A stretch of 64,000 nucleotides of DNA, taken from DASUAS01 sp963809795. Lineage in GTDB: Bacteria; Actinomycetota; Acidimicrobiia; IMCC26256; DASPTH01. Positions 25,676 through 36,373 of the stretch are shown here, one piece after another. The notes under the pieces are model-generated. The model saw only the letters and a program-made list of their open reading frames with translations. It had not been told where the DNA came from and did no database searches. The DNA lies in NCBI GenBank assembly GCA_963809795.1, contig CAWELN010000020.1, positions 1 to 64,000 of the forward strand, written 5' to 3'. A program made the position numbers and the translations under genes. Every line of letters starts with the position of its first letter. Position 1 is the first letter of the stretch.

Positions 25676-27086
25676 CGCCGCCCACGTGAGCGCGCGCGAC
25701 GTCGTCGCGGTCCGGTCGCTTCGCGCTGCTCGCGCCCTCCTGCTCGCGCTCGCGCGCGCGCGCGGGGGTCGCCACGGTCGTCACCGACGCTCCGGCCACC
25801 GCCGACGCGCCCGATCCCGGGGACGGCGGCGAGGGCGGCTCGCGCCGCCAGAGCGACCGGAACGAGCGGTCCTTCAGGCGCAGGAACGGGCGCTCGACGA
25901 CGTAGTAGCTCACGAACGCCAGACCCACCGAGCACACGAAGGTGATCGCGAACACCGTCGGCAGGCTCCCACCGAAGTCCCCGACCCCCAGCCACTCCTG
26001 GGCCTTGCCCAGGAACGCGAGGTGGAACAGGTAGAAGCCCAGCGACACCGTGCCGAGCAGCACGAGCGGTCGACTGGCGAGGAAGCGCCGGCCGCGTCCG
26101 GCGGTCTGGTCGCCGAACATCGCCGGCGCGAGCAGGAAGAACGAGAACACACCGAAGAGGAACCACCGCACCCAGTACTCGGCGCCGAACACGCCCGGCG
26201 TCGACGGCGGCGAGAAGGTCGCGAAGCTCAAGCCGACGAGCGCGGCGATGGTCCACGACACCGCCGGATGGTCGCCGAGGCCGCGAAGCACTGCCGGCGG
26301 CCGCACCGAGAACTGCTCGGCGCCGCTGAAGACCGCCAGCGCCATCCCGATGGCGAAGAAGTCGACCCAGTTGGGCGGCCAGATGACGGCCACCCGCTCC
26401 CACGAGGGCTGGGCGACGAGGAAGTACACGCGGAACAACTGGCCGAACAGGTACAGGCCGCCCGCGATCAGCAGCATCGTGCGCAGCTGCACGGTGACCG
26501 ACCGTCGCGCCACCAGCCGCACCAGCAGGTACCCGATCACCGGGAGCATCAGGTAGAAGACGAACTCGGCGGTGAGGCTCCACGCCTGCGGGATCGCGTA
26601 CTTCCCCTCGTGCCCCGGGCCCCCGCCCAGCGCGACGTCCTGGGTCGCGAACGGGAACAGGAGCGAGTAGTAGAGGAAGGCGTTCTTCACGCTGCCCAGC
26701 AACTGACCCAGCACGACGACGCAGAAGGTGAGTGCGAACCAGTACCCGGGGAGCACCCGGAGCGACCGCCGCCGCAGGAAGGTCCCGGTCTTCATCGGGG
26801 GGCGCCCGGCCAGCTGCCGGACCACGAAGGGCCGGAAGAGCAGGAATCCCGACAGGACGAAGAACACCGCCACGCCGACGTCCATCCGCTGGAGCAGCGA
26901 CTGCAGCCACTCGGGCAGGTGCGTCTCGACCCACGGGCGCGTGGCGAACGCCGCGTGCACGAGGAGCACCATCGTCATCCCGAAGAACCGGAACGCGTCG
27001 AAGCACGGGAAGTGGAGGGTGGGCCCGGCCTCGAACCCGGCCGCTCCGATGTCCGGTGACGGCGACTCCCCCTGGGTCGCGGTCAC
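25676..27086 (-). CDS. Acyltransferase-3 family membrane protein
   Basis: The acyltransferase-3 domain occupies about the first 430 residues: HFPCFDAFRFFGMTMVLLVHAAF, GVAVFFVLSGFLLFRPF, WSLTAEFVFYLMLPVIGY and GFYLFHLAFLG, ending with YYVVERPFLRLKD. It probably O-acylates envelope glycans. The C-terminal tail is Pro/Ser/Arg-rich and passes through an alternating GC run (25,743-25,766) where no in-frame stop occurs, so the true end is unknown. The GTG start at 27086 lies 1 base after the preceding flavoprotein stop. Confidence 0.78.
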
Positions 27087-27087
27087 G

Positions 27088-28582
27088 TCATGCCGTCCTG
27101 GCACCGTCTCCGGTCGAGTTCTCCGAGTACTCCTCGTGGTACTCCTCTTCGACGTTCACCGACCAGACGTCGTGGTCGGCGCCGAAGATGTTCTCCACGC
27201 TGAGCATCGCGGTGTACATGGAGTGGTCCTGGTTGTTGTAGCGGTGCATGCCGTTGCGCCCGACCGGGTGCACGTTGGGGGTGTGCTCCTCCAGCCACTT
27301 CCGCAGGATGGCGACGTTGTCCTTGTACTCCCAGTCGTAGAAGGGGTACGCCTTCGGCATGCGGACGACGTAGCCGTCCTCGACCTTCGACGCGTCGACG
27401 AGGTTGAGGTGCTGCAGCTCCCGTTTGCCCTGCTCGACGAGATCGGCGTCGGACTTCGTCCACATCTCGTCGCCCTCCTGGACGAAGAACTCGAGCCCGA
27501 GGCAGGTGCGGCCGTCCTTCACCAGGTACGGCGACCACGAGCTGAAGTTCTGGATGCGGCCCACCTCGACATCGGGGTCGTGGATGTAGATCCAGGTGTC
27601 GGGGAAGCCGCACTCCTCGGGCACCACCAGCGCGACGGTCATGAAGTCGCGGTAGCGCAGTGCCTCCGCCGCCTTGGTCACCTCCGACGGGACGGGCGGG
27701 TCCATCGCCTCGAGCAGCGCGCTGATCGGCATCGACGAGATCACGTCGGTGCACTCGTAGCGGTTGGAGACCCCGCTGCTCTCGGCGGTGACCGCGATCG
27801 CGCGGCCGCCGGCGTGCTCGATCTTGGTGACGTTCGAGTCGAACACGACCTTGGTGCCCTTGTCGGTGACCAGCTCCGTGCACCGCTCCCACATCTGGCC
27901 GGGGCCGTACTTCGGGTAGTTGAACTCCTCGATCAGGCTGGTGACCTGCTTGCGACGGGTCGCGACGACCGGCGACCTTGGCCCGGATGGGCTCCCACAC
28001 CGCGGCGAACAGCGACATGCCCTTGATGCGCTGCGCACCCCAGTCGGACGCGATCTCGGACGCGGGCACGCCCCAGACCTTCTCGTTGTAGGTCTTGAAG
28101 AAGTGGTTGTAGAGGCGGCGCCCGTAGTTGGCGACGATGTAGCCCTCGAGCGTCGTACTGGTCCGACGGCGGACGCACCTCGCGCGCACAGGTACGAGAA
28201 GCCGCACCGGACGGCCTCGACCGGACCGAGGTTCTTCAACGCGTTGGCGGGCTTGATCGGGTAGTCGTAGAGCTTCCCGCGGTAGTAGATGCGGCTCATG
28301 CGCGGCCGCCGGAGGAACTCGTCCTGGCCGAGGATCTCGAACCACAGGTCGTTCGACCGGCTTCACCTTGGTGAAGAACCGGTGCCCGCCGATGTCGAAG
28401 CGCCAGCCGTCGCGCACCGCGGTGCGGCTGATGCCACCGACGACGGTGTCGGCCTCGAGCACGGTGGGGGCGACGCCGCGCTTGGTGAGCATGTAGGCGG
28501 CGGTGAGGCCGGCGGGCCCGGCGCCGATGATCACGACGTCGTGCTCGCTCGCGGGTTCGGGCTCGGGCGTTGAATCACTCAC
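27088..28582 (-). CDS. UDP-galactopyranose-mutase-like FAD oxidoreductase (three apparent frameshifts)
   Basis: About 490 residues in total. The N-terminal FAD-binding motif is VVIIGAGPAGLTAAYML followed by GGISRTAVRDGWRFDIGGHRFF. Downstream are YRGKLYDYPIKPANALKNL, EGYIVANYGRRLYNHFF, EKVWGVPASEIASDW and a C-terminal NNQDHSMYTAMLSVENI. Such proteins isomerise UDP-galactose to the furanose form or act as related carotenoid/protoporphyrinogen-type oxidases. In a glycan locus a furanose-forming role is attractive but unproven. Frame switches near 28,350, 28,175 and 27,965 are each one base and sit inside conserved sequence, so the gene is probably intact in nature. Confidence 0.75.
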
Positions 28583-28648
28583 AGATGAACACTCCGGGCG
28601 AAAGGGTTCCGGCGAGGCCTCGGTGGGGACCGGCGTCGCCGCCCGGGC

Positions 28649-28654
28649 AGTCTA
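28649..28654 (-). promoter_or_regulatory. -10 box TAGACT upstream of UGM-like gene
   Basis: TAGACT on the minus strand, 66 bases before the GTG at 28582. It would start the operon running through the acyltransferase and GT-C genes. Confidence 0.35.
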
Positions 28655-28702
28655 CGGGGCCAGACCTCGACACCCCCGTCTCCTGGAGCTCGTTCGCCCG
28701 GA

Positions 28703-28748
28703 GTCCGGGAGCCTGCTCTGCCCGGCGTCCGGGAGCCTGCTCTGCCCG
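28703..28748. repeat. Tandem 24-bp repeat with hairpin potential
   Basis: Two copies of a 22-base identical sequence (28703-28724 and 28727-28748) with a 24-base period, and a partial third (AGTCCTGCTC). Each copy can fold around GAGC-AG-GCTC within CGGG/CCCG. It lies just past the PIG-V stop on the minus strand, so it may be a double terminator. Confidence 0.7.
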
Positions 28749-28756
28749 AGTCCTGC

Positions 28757-29866
28757 TCATGGCCCCGAGATGCCGAGGAACGCCAGGGTCGCGTACCCGA
28801 CCAGGCCGGCGGCGGCCAACACGTACGCGCTGCGTTCCACCTCCTCACGGTCGGTCACCAGGGCCAGCGCGAGGACGAACGGGAACGTGCTCATGCAGTA
28901 GCGCTCGAACGAGTCCAGGTTCTTCGCCGACAACCCGAGCACCAGCGTCGCCGCTGCGTACCAGGTGTACGACGACGGCAGTCGCCGCACCATCAGCACG
29001 AGCAGCACGATGAAGATCGCGGCCCACACGACGTGCAACCCGGAACCGAACCGGTCACCGCCGAAGAGGTCGCCGACCGCGTCGACCGTCCGTGAGAAGG
29101 GATCCTGGAAGCCACCCCGCAACGTGGCCTGGTTCTGGAGCGAGATCGGCTTCCAGAAGTCGCCGAACTCGGCGCCGACCCAGGCGAGGTACGCCACCGC
29201 CCCGGCCACCGGCGCCACCACCGCGCCGACGCGCTCGATGCGTGACCGGGCGGAGGCCGTCCGCCAGCCGCGCCCGGCTTCGATCGCGGCCGGCACCACG
29301 AGCAGCACGCCGACCGGCCGGCACAGCCCGGCGAGGAAGCCGCCGACGATCGCCCACCCGAACCGTCGCGACCGGAGACCGAGGAAGACGATGACGCCGA
29401 GCATCATCGCGGTGGCCTCCGCATAGCCGAGCACCAGCACCGCGGCGGCAGGGAAGAGCGCGGCGAACCACGCGGCGCGGCGCGCCACGCCCGCGTCGCC
29501 GGTCTCGCGGAGCGCCAGTCGGTGGAGCAGCGCGCCGAACGCGAGCGCGGACCCGTTGGCGACCACGAGCAGCGCCGCCGCGGTGTGACCGAACAGCACC
29601 CAGCCGACGCCCCGCGTCAGCATCGGCACCAGCGGGAAGAACCGCAGCGACGCTTCGCCGACGGCGCGGTACCCGTGCTCGGCGATGGCGCGGTAGAAGG
29701 CGGCATCCCATGCGAACAGCCCCTGACCCAGCGCCACCGGCCGCGGCGGGGCCCCGACCTTGTCGTAGATGTCGCGCGAGAACGCAAGCGCACCCACCAC
29801 GAGCACCCGAGCGAGCAGCCACGGCAGCGCGGCGACGCGGAGGTCGCGCCGCACGAACGTGCTCAC
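28757..29866 (-). CDS. PIG-V-family (GPI-mannosyltransferase-2-like) membrane protein
   Basis: About 370 residues with roughly ten helices. FAWDAAFYRAIAEHGY supplies the acidic first-loop motif, followed by FFPLVPMLTRGVGWVLFG and AYLAWVGAEFGDFWKPIS, and near the C-terminus NLDSFERYCMSTFPF, typical of bacterial PIG-V-like mannosyltransferases. It likely uses polyprenyl-phosphate mannose. GTG at 29866 is preferred (AAGG at SD distance, after the upstream stop); ATG at 29926 would overlap the preceding gene by 44 bases. It is followed by the tandem repeat terminator. Confidence 0.78.
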   Translation of the reverse strand: MSTFVRRDLRVAALPWLLARVLVVGALAFSRDIYDKVGAPPRPVALGQGLFAWDAAFYRAIAEHGYRAVGEASLRFFPLVPMLTRGVGWVLFGHTAAALLVVANGSALAFGALLHRLALRETGDAGVARRAAWFAALFPAAAVLVLGYAEATAMMLGVIVFLGLRSRRFGWAIVGGFLAGLCRPVGVLLVVPAAIEAGRGWRTASARSRIERVGAVVAPVAGAVAYLAWVGAEFGDFWKPISLQNQATLRGGFQDPFSRTVDAVGDLFGGDRFGSGLHVVWAAIFIVLLVLMVRRLPSSYTWYAAATLVLGLSAKNLDSFERYCMSTFPFVLALALVTDREEVERSAYVLAAAGLVGYATLAFLGISGP

Positions 29867-29882
29867 CTGACCCTTGATGCGA

Positions 29883-31904
29883 TCAGGTCGAGACGTCGGT
29901 GTGGAGGGTCGAGAGGGTTCCGACATCGCGCTGGACGATACGTCCCCCTACCGCTCGCGTCGCGGTCTTGCGCGGCGGGTCGAGCACCTGCACCGCGCCG
30001 TCGTGCACGCGGAACGTGTACCGTTCCACAGACTGGAAGGCGGTGAGCGCAGCCGGCACGTTCGCACCTGACGCACTGGTCACCGAGAACACGCCCTTGC
30101 CCGACACCGGGATCGCGTCACTCGCCGCCGGTGCCGAAGCACCCTCGGGCACCAGCGTCCACTGCGTCTCGTAGACACCGTCACCCGCCGGCGACGGTTG
30201 CAACGAACGTTGCTCGACCCGGTCCCCGATGGTGAGCACGACGACGACGGCGGGCGCGTTCTGCGGGCTGCGGACGCGGACCGTCAGCGTGACCGCGGGC
30301 CCGCTGACGATCTTCACCGGCAGCATCGTCACCGTCGGCGGTGACGCGTCGGAATGGTGGATGGCGTCGTCGAGACGCGGCTTGCTGGTGCGTTCGATGT
30401 AGGGGGTGCGGTCGGGGTAGTGGTCGATGAGCCGGAACGACTCCGCCCCCTTGTCGACCGCGTACAGCACCCGGCCGTCGAGATCGGGTCCATTCTGCGA
30501 GAACGGGTTGAGGTGCAACAGGTACGGACCGGAGTCGCGGATGATCACCAGCGACTTGCCGGGCAGCGTCTCGGGGGCGCGCTGCCACGGCACCTGGGCC
30601 TCGCTGAGCCGGTGGTTCATCGCCGACTTGTCGTACAGGAACGGCACCGTCGCGACCGCCATCACGCACACGAGCCCGATCAGGAGCCCGCGGCGATGCC
30701 GCCAGAGGGCGATGAGCGCGGTGGCGATGAAGAGGCACAACGGCACGAAGAGCGGGATGAAGTACACCGGACCGGAGAGAAAGGCGAACCCGCTCGCGAG
30801 CCGGCCGCCCCAGAAGAAGAAGTAGCCGGCCGGGAACACCAGCATCATGCCGAGGAGCAGCCACGTGGTGCGATCACGCCGGCGCAGCCACAACCCGGCG
30901 GCGGCGGCCAGCAGCCCCACGTAGCTCCCCACCAGGAACTGCGGGACGTAGAACGAGTTGACCGCGGTCCCGCGCACCGCCTGACCAACGGTGAAGTGCA
31001 TGCCGACGATGCTGGGCATGAGCTTGCGGTACCCGAAGCCGAAGGTGTCGAGCGGTTCCTTGGCCGTGAACGGGAACTGGGTGAACGAGCCGGTGACGAT
31101 GTGGTTCTGCACCAGGGCCAGGATCAGGAACGGCAGGAAGCCGACGAACACGAGCACGACGGCGCGGAGCTGGCGGTCCCACTCCCGCCAGGTGGTGAAG
31201 ATCGCGTACCCACCCATCGCGACGGCCCACAGCACGGCGTCGAACGGACGGGTGGCGAACACGACGCCGAGCGCCACGCCGGACGCGACCAGGAGCCACC
31301 AGGACCGGCGACGCAGCCCGGCGAGCAGTGCGGCCCCGAACAGCAGGCCGACCCCGAGCGTGAACAGGTAGCCGAGGTACACCCCGCTCTGGGTGATGAC
31401 CATCGGGCAGGCCACGACCAGCGCGGTGGTCACGAGGGAGAGCACGTGGTCGCGGGTGACCTCACGGGTGAACGCGTACGTCCCGATCACCGCGAGGAGG
31501 GTCCCCCACACCATCGACGCCGCCGGTGAGCCGAACAGCACGTCGGCCACGAGCATCACGCCGGGCCAGCCGAGGGTGTACTGCGAGAAGAACTGACCGT
31601 GGGTGACGCCGGTCAACCAGGGTTGGAAGAACCCGGGCAGCCCGCCCGTGGTGCTGAGCAGATCACCCGCCCGGAGGCCCTGCACCTGCCAGAGGTACGT
31701 CGACTCGTCGCGGTTCCACGAGAGGGCGGGATAGATCACGTGGCGGACGACCACCGAGAGGACGCCCGCACCCACGAGCAGCAGGAGGAGCAGCCAGTAC
31801 CGGGAGATCCAGACGCTCAGGCGCGACCGTTCCGGCGGCACCGGCGCCGCGGATTCGGCGGGAGCGTCCGCGGCCGCGTCGAAGTCGGTCTCGATTCGCC
31901 CCAC
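29883..31904 (-). CDS. Large GT-C membrane glycosyltransferase
   Basis: A 673-residue protein. An N-terminal cytoplasmic tail of ~30 residues is followed by helices, the RDESTYLWQVQGLRAGDL first loop, and GT39-like helices to about residue 430. A C-terminal ~230-residue extracytoplasmic region is made of beta-sandwich-like sequence (TVTMLPVKIVSGPAVTLTVRV). The GTG at 31904 is 7 bases after TACACT (leaderless); the longer frame to 31979 is promoter DNA. It is the first gene of a two-gene operon with the PIG-V protein. Confidence 0.75.
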   Translation of the reverse strand: MGRIETDFDAAADAPAESAAPVPPERSRLSVWISRYWLLLLLLVGAGVLSVVVRHVIYPALSWNRDESTYLWQVQGLRAGDLLSTTGGLPGFFQPWLTGVTHGQFFSQYTLGWPGVMLVADVLFGSPAASMVWGTLLAVIGTYAFTREVTRDHVLSLVTTALVVACPMVITQSGVYLGYLFTLGVGLLFGAALLAGLRRRSWWLLVASGVALGVVFATRPFDAVLWAVAMGGYAIFTTWREWDRQLRAVVLVFVGFLPFLILALVQNHIVTGSFTQFPFTAKEPLDTFGFGYRKLMPSIVGMHFTVGQAVRGTAVNSFYVPQFLVGSYVGLLAAAAGLWLRRRDRTTWLLLGMMLVFPAGYFFFWGGRLASGFAFLSGPVYFIPLFVPLCLFIATALIALWRHRRGLLIGLVCVMAVATVPFLYDKSAMNHRLSEAQVPWQRAPETLPGKSLVIIRDSGPYLLHLNPFSQNGPDLDGRVLYAVDKGAESFRLIDHYPDRTPYIERTSKPRLDDAIHHSDASPPTVTMLPVKIVSGPAVTLTVRVRSPQNAPAVVVVLTIGDRVEQRSLQPSPAGDGVYETQWTLVPEGASAPAASDAIPVSGKGVFSVTSASGANVPAALTAFQSVERYTFRVHDGAVQVLDPPRKTATRAVGGRIVQRDVGTLSTLHTDVST

Positions 31905-31911
31905 TGCTCGG

Positions 31912-31937
31912 AGTGTACCGGCGACCACTCGCGAACC
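31912..31937 (-). promoter_or_regulatory. Promoter GGTTC-N15-TACACT
   Basis: Minus strand GGTTC (31937-31933), 15 bases, TACACT (31917-31912), 7 bases, GTG 31904. It drives the large GT-C gene and is divergent from the TAGCAT promoter at 31974. Confidence 0.5.
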
Positions 31938-31973
31938 GGGGTTCGGTGCGGCGGTCGGCGGGCGGTTGCGGCG

Positions 31974-31979
31974 TAGCAT
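31974..31979 (+). promoter_or_regulatory. -10 box TAGCAT for AftD-like gene 1
   Basis: TAGCAT, 9 bases, ATG at 31989: the same box and spacing as the second AftD-like gene at 48061. Confidence 0.55.
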
Positions 31980-31988
31980 CCCTCACCC

Positions 31989-34900
31989 ATGAAGCTGGCG
32001 GACGCTCCCACGACGCCGGCCGTCGGGGAGCCCACGCAGCGCGGTGAGCAGCACCACCGGCTCGAGCTGGTCGCGTTCGCGCTCCTCGCCTACGTGCCGT
32101 TCCTGGTGTCGTCGCCGGGTCGCGTCACTGCCGACACGAAGCAGTACCTCTACCTCGATCCCGACCGCCTGCTCTCGCGGGCCGCGTACCTCTGGGACTC
32201 GCACATCGGGTTCGGCACCGTCTCCCACCAGATCATCGGCTACCTGTTCCCGATGGGGCCGTTCTTCTGGCTCACCGACCACGTCGGGATGCCCGAGTGG
32301 GTCGCGCAACGCCTGTGGCTCGGGTCGATCTCGCTCGCCGCCGCCCTCGGCGCCCGGTGGCTGTTCCGCATGCTCGGCGTCTCGCGCGGCGGGGCGATCG
32401 CGGGCGCGCTCGTCTACATGCTCACGCCCTACCAGCTCGCGTTCACGGCCCGGATCTCGGTGCTGCTCCTGGCGTGGGCCGGGTTGCCGTGGCTGGTCGG
32501 GCTGGCGATGCGGGCGGTGCGCCGGGGCGGCTGGCGCGATCCGGCCCTGTTCGCGCTGGTGATCCTGACCATCGGCAGCGTCAACGCGAGCTCGTTGCTC
32601 TTCGTGTGCATCGGTCCCGCCCTGTGGCTCGTCGTCGACGCGTGTCGTGGACGCGACGCGGTCGGTCCGGTGGTGCGCGCGGCCGCGCGCATCGCGGTCT
32701 TGAGCCTGGGTGTGTCGCTGTGGTGGGTCGTCGGCCTCCGCCTGCAGGGCGCGTACGGGCTGCCCGATCCTCCAGCTCACGGAGACGGTCCGGACGGTTG
32801 CCGCCGACTCCTCCCCCACCGACATCCTCCGCGGCATCGGCAACTGGTTCTTCTACGGCAAGGACCGGCTGGGCTACTCGATCGACCAGGCCGCGGCGTA
32901 CGCCAACAACGTCGGGCTGCAGGTCGTGACCTTCGCCATCCCGGTGGTCGCGCTGGCGCTCGGCGCGATCACGCGGTGGCGCCACCGTGCCTACTTCGTG
33001 CTCCTGGTGGTCGTCGGCGCGGTCGTCTCCATCGGCGCCTGGCCCTACGACAACCCGAGCCCCTACGGCGCGCTGTTCAAGTGGTTCGCCGGCGACACCG
33101 CGGCCGGCTTGGCGCTGCGCAACACGCCGCGCGCGGTGCCCCTCCTGGTCCTGGGCCTCGCCGGCCTCGTCGCCGCCGGCGTCAGCGCGCTGATCCCCCG
33201 CTTGGGTTCGTGGTGGCCGCCGGTGCTGGTGGGCGTGCTCGCGCTCGCGGCCCTGGCGCCGGTGCTGACCAACGGCTTCCTGTCGCGGAACCTCGACCGG
33301 CCCGAGTCCGTGCCGCAGTACTGGAAGGACGCCATCGCCGCGATGAGCCGCGAGGGGAACTCGACCCGGATCCTCGAGATCCCCGGCTCCGACTTCTCGG
33401 CCTACCGCTGGGGCGACACCATCGAGCCGATCACGCCCGGGCTGACCGATCGGCCCTACGTCGCGCGCGAGACCCTGCCGTCGGGCTCGGCCCCCTCGGT
33501 GAACCTGCTCGTGGCGCTCGACCACCGGCTCCAGGACGGCACCTTCGAGCCCGACGCGCTCGCGGCGTACGCGCGGCTCGCCAACATCGGCACCGTCTCG
33601 CTGCGCTCGGACCTCCAGTACGAGCGCTTCGACACGCCGCAGCCCCGCCTGCTCTGGCAACAGCTCGTCGACCCGCTCCCGAAGGGCCTCGACGCGCCGC
33701 GCGGCTTCGGCCCCCGAACGCCGAACCGCGCCCGGCCACCGGTGTCGGACATCGACTCGACCGAGCTGGCGATCCCGGTCGACGCTGCCAACCCGCCGCC
33801 GGTCGCGCTGTTCGACGTGAAGGACGCGATCCCGATCGTCCACAGCGCGCCGACGGCGCAACCCGTGCTCCTCGCCGGCGACGGGGAGGGCATCGTCGAC
33901 GCGGCCGCCGCCGGGCTGCTCGACGGTCGTTCGTTGGTGCTCGAGACCGGGGCGCTCGACAAGAAGGCGTTGCGCACCCAGCTGCGCCAGGGGGCCGACC
34001 TGGTGCTCACCGACTCGAACCGGCGCCGCAACCAGCAGTTCTTCGCCGGCGTCCGCGACAACAGCGGGTACACCGAGCGTGCGGGTCAGGACTCGTCCAC
34101 CGACGAGTTCCGGCTGGACCCCTTCCCGCAGTCGGCGGGCGACGACGGGAGGACCGTCGTCGAGCAGCACGGCGGCACGGTCGACGGCACCGACTACGTC
34201 ACGCCGAGCGACCGGCCGTCGAAAGCGGTCGACGGCGACCCGAGCACCGCGTGGCTGGTCGACGGGAGCGACGTCGTCGGTCAGCACATCACCATCACCG
34301 CCGACCACCCGCAGACGATCGACCACATCACTCTCGCCCAGTCGCCGGTCAACCCGACCGACCAGTCGATCACGCAGGTGAAGCTGACGTTCGACCAGGG
34401 CGCTCCGGTGACCGTCCCGCTCGACGCGTCGTCCTCCACCGCCGCGGGCCAGACCATCCCGATCCCGCCCCGGACCGCGACGCGGGTCGAGGTCGAGATC
34501 GCGGGCATCAACCGGCCGTTCCCGAAGAGCCTCAACCCCATCGGCTTCACCGAGATCGGCTTCGGCGATACGCGCGTCACCGAGACCGTGCGCCTCCCCG
34601 TCACCCTGGCCAAGGACCTGGGCCGGGCGGCCGACGGCCACCGGCTCGACGTCGTGCTGAGCCGGCTGCGCAACGACCCCTCCCGCCGACTCGACGAGGA
34701 GCTGACCCTCGACCGGCGCTTCGTCCTGCCCGACGCCCGCTCGTTCCTGCTCTCGGGCACCGCCCGCATCGAGCCGAGCGCGCCCGACCCGGTGATCGAC
34801 AGCGCGATGGGGACGACCGCGCCGGGCACGCAGTACACGTCGTCGTCGCACCTGATGGGCGACGCGGACGCGCGCGCGTCGCGCGCCTTCGACCACGACC

Positions 34901-36229
34901 CGAAGACCGCGTGGACCGAGGAGGTCGGGAACCCGGGCCCCGCATGGCTCGACGTGTCGATGCCGACCGCTCACACCGTCGACCAGCTGCGGCTCACCAT
35001 GGCCGCCGACCACAAGCACTCGATCCCGACCCAGATCACGATCTTCGCCGACGGTCAACCGGTGCGGACGCTCCCCGTCCCGCAGCGTGAGCCGCGGTGC
35101 GCGTGACGGCACCGAGCGCACGGTCGAGATGCACTTCGACCCGGTGACCGGCAAGGACCTGCACATCCAGATCGACGCCTACCGGCCGCAGCTGGTCCCG
35201 ACCGGACCCGAGTCGGGACCGGCGCTCATGCCGGTGTCGATCATCGCGGCCGACATGCCCGGGATCCCCGTCCCGGCGGCGCCGGCCACGATCGACTCCG
35301 GGTGCCGCAGCGATCTCGTCACCGTGGACGGCGCGCCGTTCCCGGTGTCGGTGGTGGGGCCGAGCGGCGACGCCCGCAGCGGGCTCGACCTCGAGCCGTG
35401 TGCGCCCAGCGTGGCGCTCGGCGCGGGTTCGCACACCGTGCAGACCGCGTCGGGCGCGGGCACCGGCTTCGCGGTCGACCGGGTGGTGCTGTCGTCCGAC
35501 CGGGCGGGGAAGCCGGCGCCGGTGACCCCCGCGGGCGCGCCGATCAGCGACTCCGGCGCGCGCGTGCGGATCACCGACTCGAACGCCGACTCGTATCACC
35601 TGCGAGTGCGCACCGACGGCACGCCGTTCTGGCTGGTGCTCGGCGAGAGCCACAACCAAGGCTGGGAGGCGACGGTCGACGGCCACTCGCTCGGTTCGCC
35701 GGTGCTGGTGAACGGGTTCGCCAACGGCTGGACGGTCCGGCCCGGCCATGCGGGGACGATCGACGTCGTGCTCCGCTGGACGCCGCAGCGCACGGTGTGG
35801 ATCGGCCTCGCGGTGTCGGTGCTCGCGGTGCTCGCGTGCCTGGCGCTCGTGTTCGTGCGCCGGCGCTCGGTCGCGACGGTGCGGGGCCCGGAGCTGCTCG
35901 ATCCACCGGTGGAGACATCGCCGTTCCGCTACGAGCACGCGACGTTGTCACTCGGCGCCATGGTCGGTGCGGCGGTCATTGCCGCGGTTCCCACCGCGCT
36001 CGTGTCGCGCTGGTGGATCGGCGTCCTCGTGGGCGCGGCGGTGTTGGTGGCACCGCGGCTCACCCACGGTCGCCTGCTGTTCGCCGCCGGCGCACCGGTC
36101 GCGCTGGCGCTGGGTGCGCTCGTCGATCGCCCGGGATTCGGCTGGCTCGCGCTCGGCCTGCTCATCGGCGATCTCGCGACCGATTGGTGGCTCCGGCGCC
36201 GTCAGGACCGGCTGAGCAACCGCGGTTGA
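31989..36229 (+). CDS. AftD-like alpha-(1->3)-arabinofuranosyltransferase family protein 1 (DUF3367; two apparent frameshifts)
   Basis: About 1,410 residues. The N-terminal GT-C membrane domain (TADTKQYLYLDPDRLL, IGYLFPMGPFFW) is followed by DUF3367, two discoidin-like carbohydrate-binding segments (SKAVDGDPSTAWLVDG; SRAFDHDPKTAWTEE), and C-terminal helices after GTPFWLVLGESHNQGWEA. In mycobacteria AftD adds arabinofuranose from decaprenyl-phosphate arabinose to arabinan. The frame shifts at ~32,762, where an extra C in a CCC run is evident by comparison with the paralogue (GLPILQL against GLDILKF), and at ~35,095. It is collinear with the intact paralogue at 43595-48061. The real donor sugar is not proven. 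Confidence 0.82.
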
Positions 36230-36270
36230 CACACCAACCGGGGCGCGCGCGGGGGCCCGCGACGGGGCGT

Positions 36271-36276
36271 TAGGCT
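36271..36276 (+). promoter_or_regulatory. -10 box TAGGCT upstream of GH43 lipoprotein
   Basis: TAGGCT in the gap after AftD-like gene 1, giving a leader of roughly 90 bases before the GTG at 36374. The rest of the 144-base gap is GC-rich with no other clear signal. Confidence 0.4.
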
Positions 36277-36373
36277 GTTCGGACCGTTGCGCACGTCAGG
36301 TGAGCGGGGATGCGGGGGCAGCGCAGCGACCAGGGCACAGGGCAGTGCCCGTCGTCGACTCTCGAAGGCAACG

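Noticed and set aside
27088..28582. Programmed frameshifting in the UGM-like gene
   Set aside because: Three switches without slippery heptamers, in a window full of similar breaks, fit sequencing error far better.
28703..28748. CRISPR-like array
   Set aside because: Two adjacent copies with no spacers and no cas genes; a simple tandem repeat.
32581..35166. 861-codon antisense frame within AftD-like gene 1
   Set aside because: No hydrophobic or domain structure, Arg/Asp/Val/Gly-rich shadow of a conserved gene.
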